From Quercus robur (lineage: Eukaryota > Streptophyta > Magnoliopsida > Fagales > Fagaceae), in contig NC_065541.1 of NCBI RefSeq assembly GCF_932294415.1, positions 67,238,695-67,302,694 of the forward strand: 64,000 nucleotides of DNA. The letters run 5' to 3'. The notes below the pieces were generated by a model, which did not search any database, was not told where the DNA came from, and saw only the letters and a program-made list of their open reading frames with translations. This document shows positions 12,001-24,424 of this stretch, one piece after another. Both the position numbers and the translations under genes were made by a program. Every line of letters begins with the position of its first letter. Position 1 is the stretch's first letter.

Positions 12001-13440
12001 AAATTGGGGAGCGCATTTCATTTTCTGGGTAAGCTTGCGGAAATCATGTTGAGCTATTAACATACATTTATCTCTTGGATAATTTAGACTAACAGCAGTT
12101 TTGTGAGTATTGTCAACAAATTGATTCCTAGGAAGATGGGTTTGAAGCCTTGACAGAGAATTAAATGGTCACAGCTTGCGATCTAGTTGATTAGTTTTGC
12201 TATTTCTCTGTTAGCTTGCTTTCTGTTTCTGACTGTATTTTACACTGTGTTTGGGAGTTTATAAAAGAATGGAATAGATCATAAATGAATGAAATGGAAA
12301 ATGTTGTATTTTTTCTAATGTGTTGGGGAGTATATAAAAGAAGTAATGAAAAGGAAACAAATATATAATTCCACTAGTATACCCTTCACCTCTTGTCATT
12401 TTTAAAATAAGGATAAAATTTACCTCCATTTTATTAAAGGAATGATTGTTCCTCCCATTTTTGTTCTTGGGAGAAATGCATAGGAGGGAATGGAATATCC
12501 AAAGATTTTTTATTCCATTTATTTCCTCCTTCTAAAAGGACTGTTAGAGTTAGTTGGGATTGATCCTCTCCAGCCTCACTTTTTTATGGTTGAAGTAATC
12601 TCATATTTCCCATTATATAGTTGGTCAAAGTTTGCAATCATTGCAGCATGTGTAGAATGAAGTGTGGCAGGTTTATCTTACATTTTTCGTGTATGTAATG
12701 TGTATCTCACACAATTTGGCGTTTTTGTCTAGGATTGACGGAAAGCCAGAAGATGTCCTTAACCCAAAAAAGAAACAGTTGGAAAAGATAACGCCGGTAT
12801 GTATATGTTTTGCATCTTTTTTTCTATGTAGTAGCCTTAAGTGGATATCTATCTGTTACCCAGATTATTCAATCGCCTTCCACATCTTAAATTTAATACA
12901 CAAAAGGAAAACCATATAGCGTCTTATTAGATGAGTGGTTAAGGGTGACTAAAATCTGGTCATTTGTTGAATGAATGGCTTAGGTTTTGGGTTATATCCT
13001 ACCAGCCATACTCCCTTTTTCATAGAGAAACTATCAGCAAGTCACTAGACATTTGTGGTCTGTTTTGCGAATTATGAATCACTGATATTACAGTTATCAA
13101 TTGTTATCTGGACGTATTAGTTTCTAGCTCAATGGGCACCTCTTGGTATTTCCAATGGAGACATCTAGGGTTCAAATCTCCCTCCCCTATTGTTGTCACT
13201 ATTGAATTATAGCAAAACACACACACACACACATCCATGTTATGGTCCTCTACCCTAATAATTGCCTTCTTTATGCTCTGTAAATAAGTGCTTCTGAATT
13301 TGGAGAAATAATTGAGTACTGTTTCATCGCTGCAGCATCTTTTCACTGATGACAAGGGTGTGGCCACTTTTAAGGGAATCCCATTTATGACTTCTGGTGG
13401 ACCATGTACATCATCCATTTCCAAGGCAAGCATAAAGTAA
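6091..13440 (+). CDS. EMAP II-domain tRNA-binding protein (plant AIMP1/Arc1p-like)
   Basis: The spliced model is join(6091..6171, 6646..6741, 7068..7238, 8263..8328, 8946..9011, 9127..9270, 10540..10691, 10860..10950, 11189..11257, 11937..12028, 12733..12796, 13336..13440). All introns are GT-AG and the frame stays open for 398 codons, close to the length I recall for Arabidopsis At2g40660 (about 390). Residues 1-158 form a GST-C-like helical region, 159-235 a Lys/Glu/Ser-rich linker, and about 236-398 the EMAP II/OB-fold tRNA-binding domain, with motifs such as KFCNPDDLK, LCASNED and GKPEDVLNPKKK. This family docks onto aminoacyl-tRNA synthetases and delivers tRNA in the cytosol. The start is the first ATG (MAANGSFNLD), preceded by a purine-rich leader. 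It is the first member of the conserved gene run with the ARR16-like and GLY1-like genes. Introns 6, 9 and 11 carry SINE-like relics. Confidence 0.9.
9628..9715 (+). repeat. SINE-like relic in intron 6 of the EMAP II gene
   Basis: An A-box-like 'gccttgtggtttggtgg' and a B-box-like 'ggttcaatccc' lie in tRNA-like spacing and are followed by an A-rich tail near 9,701-9,709. This is the structure of a plant tRNA-derived SINE. Identity to a named family was not established. Confidence 0.45.
11740..11850 (+). repeat. SINE-like relic in intron 9 of the EMAP II gene
   Basis: A 'ccaatgagctttagttcaaa' segment is followed by 'gtcgtgggttcacc', the usual A-box/B-box pairing of tRNA-derived SINEs. A related segment lies in reverse orientation at about 27,790-27,880. 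Confidence 0.4.
13122..13205 (+). repeat. SINE-like relic in intron 11 of the EMAP II gene
   Basis: The sequence 'tagctcaatgggcacctc' followed by 'gggttcaaatctccctcccc' matches the A-box/B-box layout of plant SINEs. A (CA)n run follows at about 13,217-13,233. Confidence 0.45.
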
Positions 13441-15336
13441 TGAAGATGGTATAGTGGCTTCTAAGAACAGTGTAACCCACTTTTTAGATTTGAGCATTAA
13501 AGCTCTACTTCATAAGAAGACATTAATGCAGGCATGGTTTTTGATTGCTTAAAGTGGCATGTTGCTCTTACAGTCATATCAAATGGTTTCACATGCTATT
13601 GCATTCAGTTTGAACCTGACGATACTGATCTCAATTCAATTAGGATCTGATGATACAGAAAGTTCAGCAAATGAAGGGGAGATTTTTCTTTAGCCCTTAT
13701 ATTAAAATATTCTGAATATCAAACTACTGTTATTTTGGTAAAATTTCAGTGAGACAGCTTGCTTTATCCTGTTATTTAATCTCACCCCCCCCCCCCCCCC
13801 CCCCCTCTCCCCCCCCAAAAAAGAAAAAAACCCAGCATGGGTTGGATATAAATTATCACTCCAAGTAGATGAGAGCATCAAAATCTCAAACCAGCCTCTT
13901 TTATCAAGAACCGTACTCCCAATGACAGTTTGGCTGTTTGCAAAGACTGGATAATTTGCTTTACGATTATTTTTTGATTGGTAAGTTTCACATGCATCTA
14001 ATGGGGAGGAGCTGTTGAGCTAGAGTTGATCGGCAATTTAGCTTTCTAATTATTTCAAAAAGTTTAACATCAATGACTATTGTGCCAAGAAAGTTTTTAG
14101 GGGAGCGGGAGTGTTGCAAATTCAAGGTTACAGGTATTTGGAAAAAACTTTTTTAAAATTCCATTTTGGGTTAACTGATCTAGTGAGTAGTGACTAATCC
14201 TTGGGATTAGGGCTACTACCCAAAAAAAAAAAAAAAAGGTTCCATTTATGTTTGTCAGGTTTTAGTTATCTAAGACATTTATGCTATGTTTGGATGAAGT
14301 AGTTAAGGTTTGGTACTCTTGCAACTATGATAGAAAGCCATTTGCATGTTGCCAAACCCTTCACCTTTCTATGCGTGATGAGACACCCAAAAAATCCTAT
14401 GGAACGAGAGTGTGGTGGATGAATTTATTTTCATAAGAGATTTGGTTTATTGTGTAAACATATCAATATAACTTAAAAATGATATTTTTAAAAAAAAAAT
14501 CCATCCAAACCAAAGCTTGATTTGCCATGCAAGCAATAGAAGCCAGAATAACTTAAAATCACGATCTTGCACATAGTGTGTGCATAAATGGGTTAGACTT
14601 GGGTTCAATGTCATGTGCATTGAACCCGATAGGATGTTGTCATGTGTTTAGATATTATCATGTGGCACCATCCTATCAGGTCCAACGTACAAGATGCACT
14701 AGACCTATAAAATATACTGGACTTAAGCCTCTTCTGTAATAAACATTGCCCAAATCGAAATAGCACCATCTTACTCCTATATTTAGAATAATTTGGTGAC
14801 AGTTGTGTCAAAAGTTTGAGTCATATGAGACTTCATTTTTTGATGAATTAAGAGTCTTTGCTCTTGGTAACGTTGTACACAGCCAAGAGCCAAGGAGAGC
14901 ATACGCGCCAAAGTTTGATCTGCTTAATGCATGGATTTGTAAAATCATATCAATAACTGTATTTCTCATTTGAATCGCAATCAAAGATTTAAGGTTGTTT
15001 TCTCACAAATATTTTCTTTCTTATTTTATGTCATTATCTGATTTGATGTTCGTTTCTCTCTCAGATTTGGTTTAGATTTGTTTTCACTTTTTCCTTTTCT
15101 TCTTTTATTTATTATTTATTGGATGACGCATGAAGATAAGTTGCTAACCACAAGAAAATACTAAAAAAAAAAAAAAAAACCTTATAGTTGAGTTACATGT
15201 CTCTCATCCTCTACTTGATTTGAATTAACAATTGGGAATGAAGGAACAGAAAAAGAAGATGGATGGTGGGGTTTACAATTAAGACTGACACAAGTACTTT
15301 TACACAAAACACTTCAACATGTAGTAATTTTTTTAG
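13441..15336. other. 3' flank and intergenic spacer
   Basis: This is downstream of the EMAP II stop codon. It includes a cytosine homopolymer with few interruptions at about 13,787-13,817 and AT-rich DNA with no plausible exon chain. No further gene was recognised. Confidence 0.6.
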
Positions 15337-15404
15337 CAAGACTTAGGTACAGTACTTAGGTGTTGTTCTTTAAGTTTTTTTTTTCTTTTAAGATTCTGTC
15401 ATAT

Positions 15405-15449
<45 letters not shown>

Positions 15450-15550
15450 CCATAGATGGAAGTGTATTTTTTAAGTTAAGTAGCCATATGGTAAAATCTT
15501 AAGAGGTGAACTTAAAGAACAATACCTAAGATACTGTACATAAGTTTTGT
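15337..15550. mobile_element. MITE, family A copy 1
   Basis: The terminal inverted repeats are 'gacttaggtacagtacttagg' at the left and its near-complement 'cctaagatactgtacataagt' at the right. A long T homopolymer occupies the centre (about 15,409-15,449). A second copy with the same ends and central 'agatggaagtgtattttt' motif is at 41,426-41,600. It is non-autonomous and has no ORF. Confidence 0.7.
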
Positions 15551-16088
15551 TCTAATTGTTTTCCCTTCTTGAACTTCAAGACTTCACGCCATATTACTCA
15601 TAGTCAATAAAATACGTGTATTTTATGGGAAAAACTACAAAAGTAAAACACAAAGCACTCTAAATTTTGAATGCAACCCTTATGTGGTATTGATTTATTA
15701 TGTAAAAATTGTTTAATATTTATTATAATAAACTATTTGTTGTTGATATGATGATACATATTCATATTTAGAGTTATATTTTCACATAAAACAACATTAT
15801 ATAAGTGTTTTGTGTTATGATCAAAATTTCAAGGTTAAGTGTTGCACAATTAATGACTTACACATAAAATAATACCACATGTGAGTTAATTATTATACTC
15901 AAAAGTCAAATTTCAAGGGGAATCTGTATTTTTATGGGAAATCACATGAGAATATTGGATATATTTCCTATATTCTATATTATACATCCATGTGTTTTTT
16001 TAAGAAATTTATTTATTTTTTAAAATATTTATATTTATGCCTAGTATATAAACCATATTAAAAAAAAAAATAGAATTAAAAATATAAA

Positions 16089-16868
16089 TGTGGGGTCAAA
16101 GAATTTGACAACCCCAACCCACCTCATACTAAGCCCAAGGCCTACGCCGAGGAGGAAGAAATGGCCGAGGACGAATAAAGAAAGCCCAAATGGCCCAAAA
16201 ACATCGCCGAGGACAATCCTATCCTTGGCCAACCCAGATCCTAGTAGGGAAGAACAGCCCGCCATTAACGGCAGCCTCCCAGAGCGTCCCAAGAAAAAGG
16301 ACAACTACTGTAGGACAGCCACGGGAGCATAGTGTAGGAACAGTTCAAGGAGAAACTGTTACCTCTGCATTAAATGCCTACAACTAACGTTTTGGCCACA
16401 TTAATGAGGAAATAACCCTTGAACAGTGCGGTCTTGGTTGCTACAACTCACTGAAGGTTTAGAAGGCTGGCTAATGGGATAAACACTCAAGTAGTGACCT
16501 GCATGATCAACAGATGGAGGGCCAAAATCGACTGGAGGGGGATATATAACGTGAGAAATCCTCCAAGAAAAGGGGTAGAGAAAAAAAGGAGAATACGGTA
16601 GCAATTTGCATGATCTTAAAAACCTTTGTAACCTAGCACTGAAGAAATAATAAGAACACTAAGTTCCTTGGATGAAATGCTTGAGGACAGAATTTCATAC
16701 TTTAGTCCATATCCTTGTTATTCAATCCATTCATAGCCATGTCTAGTTGTTGTAATCCTCATTAAGACCTAGTTCTTAAACTTACTCTCTATAAATTTAT
16801 TGTATTGGGCTAGTTGGACTTGAGTCTACTCATCTAGTAGCAGAAGTGCTCAATCCCAGTCCTTAACA
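16089..16868 (+). mobile_element. Solo LTR with target duplication
   Basis: A 780-bp block begins TG and ends CA, flanked by the exact 5-bp direct repeat ATAAA (16,084-16,088 and 16,869-16,873). It contains a TATA-type 'ggatatataacg' near 16,540, consistent with an LTR promoter on the plus strand. No internal retroelement sequence is present, so the element has recombined down to one LTR. The family was not identified. The preserved duplication and clean ends suggest a geologically recent insertion. Confidence 0.8.
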
Positions 16869-16873
16869 ATAAA

Positions 16874-18180
16874 AAAGATTAATTTTTTTTTGATAATTTA
16901 TAGGCAATACAATTGTTTATTTTGCCAATGTGTGTTATTAAATACGACAATAAAATTATAAAAATCAATATTTTTTCCATGTTTAACTATTTATATTAAA
17001 TATAATTTTTTTTAAAATATAATTAGTATTATAATCTTGAGTTTTTTCTTTGATCTATTAAGTCCTTAACATCATATATATGTTAGTTTTTTCAGCAAAC
17101 AAGAAATAAAACTATTTTAAATAATAGACATATATATGAGAAAATACTTTGCTATCTTTTATTTTTTGGTAATAAGGGAAATAAGGAATATATTAAATAT
17201 CATCTCTTTCAATCACATGAGTTTTATTTTTCTTGAAAATACAACCACAATTTGGAAAAAAAAGAAAAGAAGAAGCTTAATTAGTTGTTTTATTATAATA
17301 TTGTATGAACTTATAATATCCAAAGATATAATATCTTATAAAATTAATTACTTAATTAGATATTTATGTTATCTTAGACAACATAAATATGATACTAAAT
17401 TGAAATATATCTAAATAAATAATATAAAATATATAATTGTTCTTTTAGTTCCAAATTTTTAAATGCTTTTAAAAATTTGAACTAAATTAATTTTGTGTGT
17501 AATATGTATTATATATATTTTGTTCCAACTAATACTAAACTAATTAATGCTTCAAGGAATTGTTTTTAACATTCTGTAAAAACACTTTTACAAAAGCAAT
17601 ATTTAAAATATTACCATATGAAATTTCACGAGGAAAAAAAAAAAAAAAAACTAAATGATGTAACACTTTTTTGTTGTTGAGAGTTGAGACAAATGATGTA
17701 ACACTTCTTGACTCTTGTAATCTTGTTTCTACATGTGCATTGAATGGGGAAATTTTTTTTTTTTTTGAAACTCATTGAATGGGAAAATTGCTTCATAATA
17801 GAACCATTTTTAAAATATTAAAATGTACATATTATATACACTCTTTTATTACGTACACGTAAAAGACAAAAGAGCACGTTGATTCGTTATCTAAACTCTT
17901 GGAACAGTGTTGAAATGTGTAGCTGGTACACACAGACTCAATAACTAGATTCACCAGAGTGAGGATATCGCTGAAAGATGCGAATGTAGATGCTTGTAGA
18001 GAGAGAGTTATGGTTTAAAGAAGAAAAGCAAATCAAAAAAAAAGAAAAGAAAAAAAGAGAGAGAAATCCAATAAAGATCACGAAATATCTGTGACTGATA
18101 TGATCTCTGTGATAGCGTGTGATTCTCTCTCTCTTTTCTAAAATTCCTCGCTCACCAACCACCTTAATTTTCTTATGCAT
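16874..18180. other. AT-rich spacer upstream of the response regulator
   Basis: The stretch is very AT-rich. No exon, RNA gene or clear transposon end was recognised. Confidence 0.5.
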
Positions 18181-18182
18181 TA

Positions 18183-18435
18183 ACTCTATATAAACGACCA
18201 CATTACGTTCATACATGTCTTGTGAGTTTGTTTATGTATGCAATCTCTCTTTATTATAGTTTTGTCAGAGAAGCATCTACCTTTTTGGTCTTTCTATCAT
18301 TAATTTGTTTGTAGTGTCTTTTATTGCAACTGTGACTATTACTCTTGATCGGCTATATAACTAGAAGAACATCTTCGTTATTATTACAGTTTTCTGAGAG
18401 GGACTTATAATTGGGGTAGGGATCTGCAGGAACAT
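18183..18435 (+). promoter_or_regulatory. Probable core promoter and 5' leader of the response regulator
   Basis: A good TATA box, 'tctatataaacg', lies at about 18,185-18,196. Transcription from about 30 bases further on would give a leader of roughly 220 nt. An upstream ATG at 18,215 opens a 14-codon frame, but it sits at the edge of the predicted start site and may not be transcribed. A second TATA-like 'ctatataac' at about 18,352 is an alternative. Confidence 0.4.
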
Positions 18436-19706
<1,271 letters not shown>

Positions 19707-21118
19707 AGATAAACGTCCGTATTCCTAAGGAGATTAGAACCCGCAGCAAGTATTCCTATGACTAGAGGAAGCCCCAGAATTCCTTGGATGAAATAAAATT
19801 AGCTTCAGTTACCAATCAATTTTGTTTTGCTCAAAAATCTTACCCTCCACCTCCACGTTGCTGTGTATGATTAACGTTAACCAAATAGTTTCAATGACAT
19901 TCCTTTCTGTGATAATCATTATTCTTCTCCTCTCCTCAATTTATTATCTTTTATTGTCTGTACATATCAATTTTCTTTGTTTTAATGCTCTCTTGAGCCA
20001 TATTTTAGTTCGGGAAAATACTTTTTAGTCTTATGATCATTGCTACACATGGATGAGTAGTTTTTAGCTAGTTGTAAAGAAGAGCAATCACTAGGCAAGT
20101 GCAATCACGATGCTAGCCCTGCAGAAGTGGGTGCCTAACTATACTGCATTATTGCTTGTTTCACTTCTATGCTAGGCACAATCCTGTTACTCCAATTCAT
20201 GAGGGAAGGATACTTTGTTTGCGTTTGGATTAGTTTTTTAACTAACTTGTTGATTTGCTAAACACGAGTAAAAAGTAAAACCGCACTTTAAAAACAGTTT
20301 ATATAAACAAATAAACCAATAAGCCAAAAAAAAAAAACCATGTACATATCTTCAATTTTGAGCTTCCGCTTGCTGACCAAAACAAAAGAGCATCCACTTG
20401 ACATGGCAGAATGCAGGCTACAAAGGTCCGTCAATTGTTTTTTATGCAAATACATTCAATAATTTGACAATATTAAATTCATGTTCACCCACCACAAAGT
20501 AATCAAAATGGTATAAGTATATCAATAATTTTGTTTTTTCATCAAAACAAGTAATTCCCTATGCCTTGATCCTCTCAAAATGAATATATAATTCAGAATA
20601 GAAAGGAATGAACAGAGTATATTCAACAATCAACATAATAATTACATTTAACTTCTTAATCGACATAGCAAAAGCTAAGGAATAATGGGAACATTACTCT
20701 GAAACTAACTCAGATCAAGTTCCTGCGATATACTTCCTATAAATGACCCCAGCAGGCCACTCCATTAGCATATATACCTCCATTAGAAAAAAAAAGACAT
20801 TTCTGGAAGTATTACCTTGGAACCTTGCGGCCCCAAAAATAGTTTGTGAGATTCTATAACTTTCAACCTTTTGGTACATAACTCAAAAATAAAAATCTTT
20901 TATTTATTTTCCTCCATATTCTTCCTTTGGAAGAGGATCATGGATGAAAATATTTCCATGTAAATAGATTAGACAAAGTGAAGCTCCCTATAGAATACTT
21001 CCCAAACCATTTTCTTTTAATGGGTTGGGACCAAAAGAGAGAATTTTGAAGTCACCAAAGCTTTAAAGTTCAAAGCTTGTAATTCACAACAGAGCCACAA
21101 GCAATAATGAAGAATGAA
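19707..21118. other. 3' flank and spacer
   Basis: This runs from the 3' untranslated region of the response regulator into AT-rich DNA. A 'gcgtttggatta' MITE-like end lies near 20,221. No gene was recognised. Confidence 0.5.
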
Positions 21119-21337
21119 TCAAAAGAAGTGCTTGTGGTGATGGTTGTGGTGACGGTGTCTATGGTTATCGCATCCAAAGCATTGGATAACGGGGTAACAT
21201 GAGACAAACATGCATCTTCCTATCCGTCTGAATATTGAGGAGGCTAGAACACGAGGGCATGAACAACAACGTGCCACAAATGGTTTGTGACGAGGGCTAG
21301 TCCTTTCATTTTCATGTTGGTGTTGGTGGTTGTCCAT
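21119..21337 (-). CDS. Possible small His/Cys-rich protein
   Basis: This is a single 72-codon frame starting MDNHQHQHENE and ending with a His-rich tail (HRHRHHNHHHKHFF). The centre holds six cysteines: a CCSCP motif, then Cys43, Cys47, Cys54 and Cys57 (RCMFVSCYPVIQCFGC). The arrangement, a charged/His N-terminus, a Cys-rich hydrophobic middle and a His tail, looks selected rather than random. It could be a membrane-associated or metal-binding small protein. I do not recognise the family with certainty and assign no function. It lies between the ARR16-like and GLY1-like genes, where Arabidopsis also has a small unassigned interval. Confidence 0.5.
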   Translation of the reverse strand: MDNHQHQHENERTSPRHKPFVARCCSCPRVLASSIFRRIGRCMFVSCYPVIQCFGCDNHRHRHHNHHHKHFF

Positions 21338-22708
21338 ATAGATATATATATTGCTTCAACCTCCACCACCTCTATCACCTAAAACGGTAAGGACCAAGAA
21401 TTCATGTATGAGAGCTACGATTATGCACATGCTTCAATAGAGAACATTGTTTTACAATCAGAATGAATTTCCAAGACCCAGAAATCAAATAACACAACTA
21501 CTATGATCGAAAGCTTTGTACCAAAGAAGAAGAAAAAAATGATAACAAAATTTCCTCTATTAATATTTCAATTTTTGGAATGAAGAATGAATTAAAAATT
21601 GTACGAAGGTTTCAAGAAATTCTTACCTTCAATTGTTGGTGATACCTTGCTTTGTTCTCCTTTTGGATGGCCAGAGACTTGTAGCTAACATGACCATGTA
21701 AACAATTATAATTTTATAGCTCCATATTTAGTGTTACCTTGGGGAGGAACAACATTTTCGATTTTTAATTTTTAATTTTTATTTATTTATTTATTTTTTT
21801 TTTTTTCTGATGCTTTCATTGGATATTTTATATAGAATATTCTTTGGAATTTTTTTTTTTTTTTTTTAGTTCATCAATAAATAAAATAATAAAATAAAAA
21901 AGAGAAAAGGCTTTTCCTAACAAGTAAGCAAAGTGGAGAGGAAGGCGGGACTAGTTGAAGGTGCAAGTGCTACAACTTGATACTCGTTGGCAGCGTGTCC
22001 TTTTACGTGTTTGATTTTTCGTAGCATAAATTAAAAGCGTCATTTTATAATAATAACAATAATAATAAATAATAATAATAAATAATAAATAAAGAAGCAT
22101 TTGATTTGATGAATAACAAAATATGGTTTACAGTTAAACCATCATTAATATAGCTCATAAGAAATTGACCCTCAAGATTACATTTTCCCTATGTAATCAA
22201 TTTGATTCTTATAGTCAATCAAAGAAAAAATAATAATAATTTAAGTTTCCCAAAAATTGACCTGTACTAGTGTTGAACTTCATAAATCACACCAAAAAAA
22301 AAAAAAAAAAAAAAATCGGACTTTTTAAAGTGTTGTGCAGTCGAGTCCATTGTATTGTATCATTTCTTTTCATATGATTTCTCACCTAAACAAAATCACA
22401 CTAACATGGAATCACAATAAGAAAAGAATTCAAGAAAAAGGAGGTATATATTTTTGTTTGTTATGTAAAAAAAAAATTAGTGGGCCTTCATTAATTTTTA
22501 TTTATGATTTCTACAAGATTTAAAAAAAAGAAGAGGGTCGAGCTAATGTGCAATTTATGTACATGTAATTGTGATTTTTGCTAGACCAAACTAGTTATGC
22601 ATTGAATTTGGTTTAATTACTAGTGCAATTGATATTCTATAGACACGCATTGAATTTGGGTTAACTTCTGCAATTGATATTCTATAGACACTATGGTGAG
22701 ATTTATCA
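21338..22708. other. Intergenic spacer
   Basis: The spacer is AT-rich with several homopolymer runs and a TAA-type microsatellite at about 22,049-22,092. No gene was recognised. Confidence 0.5.
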
Positions 22709-23999
22709 TCTATATATATCTAAAAGCTGAAACGTAGCATTTATTGTTGCTACGCTTCAGTTAAACCACATCAGCATCATTTCATCATTCATTTTCTTTC
22801 ATTCTTTTTTATTTTTTGATTTACCTATTGACATTTATTGAGCCTCTACTTAAATTATAGTGTTACTTTTATCTCCAATTATACCATGTGTCTCACCATT
22901 TACCTAGACTCTTCACATGCCGCAATTATATGGAATTCTGACAGTCATCAATAGATAACAACCTCCTCACCTCCTCACTTGTCATATTTTTTTCTTTATA
23001 AATTTTCCATTGTTCTCTCCACAAATTGATTGGTATGACCTTCAATGGGATAATTTCTTGAGTGTTTTTCCCGTTCTTTCAATTATGACTCAAGTCCATC
23101 TGCCAAAACCCAATCAAATTAGTGCAAGAGATAGAGCTTGCAGACGAAATTGAAGTACATAAGAGGCAAACATTAGTAGCCCAGGTCCAAAGTGGCTGAA
23201 CTCAAAATGAGTTCTGTTATTTGTATTATTCTTGTTATTTATTTATTTATTACCATCTCATTACTTGAAAAAAAAAAATTAATTCAATTTTGGGATTTCA
23301 TGATGAATGGGATTGAGTTTTCATGGTCTCAAAGTGTATGAACTCAAAATGAATTTGAGTTTTCATGGCAAACAATGGTTCCAAATAAGGCCAACTTTCA
23401 AGTAGAGAGCACGTCAAGATATTATCCCTACAAATACTCCTTTATATGCAATGAAAATTGGATCACGCAGTGAATGTGAACTTTGTTTCGGAAATAGGAA
23501 TTTGAGTTTATGTCAAAACACATTCTAAAAAGTTTTTCTTTTAGAATATGCCTATAAATTTTGAGTAATAAATTACTATAAAGTCTGTCTTTTATTCCTT
23601 TTGTTTCAATTTAATTTTGGTTAAGATAACATTGTAGTTTTTTGATAAAATTTTTATTGTTATGATAATCTTCTTATTCTTTAAGAGATGAGAAATTTGA
23701 ATAATAAATTTGAAACTTATAAAGTTTAGTTGTATATCAAATATAACACACTACAACAGAAGTTAGAAAAATATAGTTCACCTCAAAAAGAATACTAATC
23801 AAGCATACAAAATATAATTGTATGACATATTTGTATTTTGTAGATATAAAAAGATTAAAAAAAAAAAAAAAACTTGTAGAAATCTTTAAAAAAATATATA
23901 TATATATATATATATTTGAAATGATTGTTACTTTTTATATATTATACCCCATTACAAAATATTTATATATTCCCACGCATCGTGTGGGGCTGCAGCTAG
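22709..23999 (+). mobile_element. Non-autonomous Helitron
   Basis: The element starts TC (TCTATATATATC) directly after an A and ends CTAG directly before a T, the A/T target of Helitrons. Ten bases before the CTAG is a hairpin (23,972-23,988): a 7-bp stem with one G-T pair and an ATC loop, the usual Helitron 3' terminator. It is 1,291 bp long. No Rep-helicase frame is visible, so it must have been moved in trans. A 'gctgaaacgtagc' motif near the 5' end partly mirrors 'gctacgcttcag' just inside. Confidence 0.8.
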
Positions 24000-24424
24000 T
24001 ATACATAATAATTGTAACAAGTCGAGCATTGCAAACCAAATATTTAACCTAATGTTAAGTCATTTTCATTTAGATATGTTAATAAAGGGTGAAGAAATAT
24101 CCAATAAATTTCTTTTTCCATGACAATGATATGATATTTTGAGGTGAACATGAAGCTACCTTATTTATTTTATTTAATTTTTGATAAGTGAGTTTTGAGT
24201 CCCATGACAAGGAAATTTAGAGATTCAAATTGATGATCTTTATATCATGAGACGTGGTCGTCAACTGATCATGCCATCTTTGTTTCCATTATTTTTTTTA
24301 AAATTTTTTAAGTACATATTGCATATTGATCCATTATATATAAAAATATAGAAATAGAAATAAATAACTCTCGCAATCTAGAATAAAAAAATTAGAGTTT
24401 TGATGAGGTAAAACATAAATAGAA
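24000..24424. other. Spacer between Helitron and MULE-like element
   Basis: AT-rich DNA. A degenerate SINE-like segment ('gataagtgagttttgagtccc') lies near 24,183. There is no gene. Confidence 0.4.

Noticed and set aside
13787-13817. Cytosine homopolymer and other long mononucleotide runs (15,409-15,449; 36,428-36,450; 45,881-45,907)
   Set aside because: Low-complexity runs whose exact length is unreliable in assembly. No function inferred.
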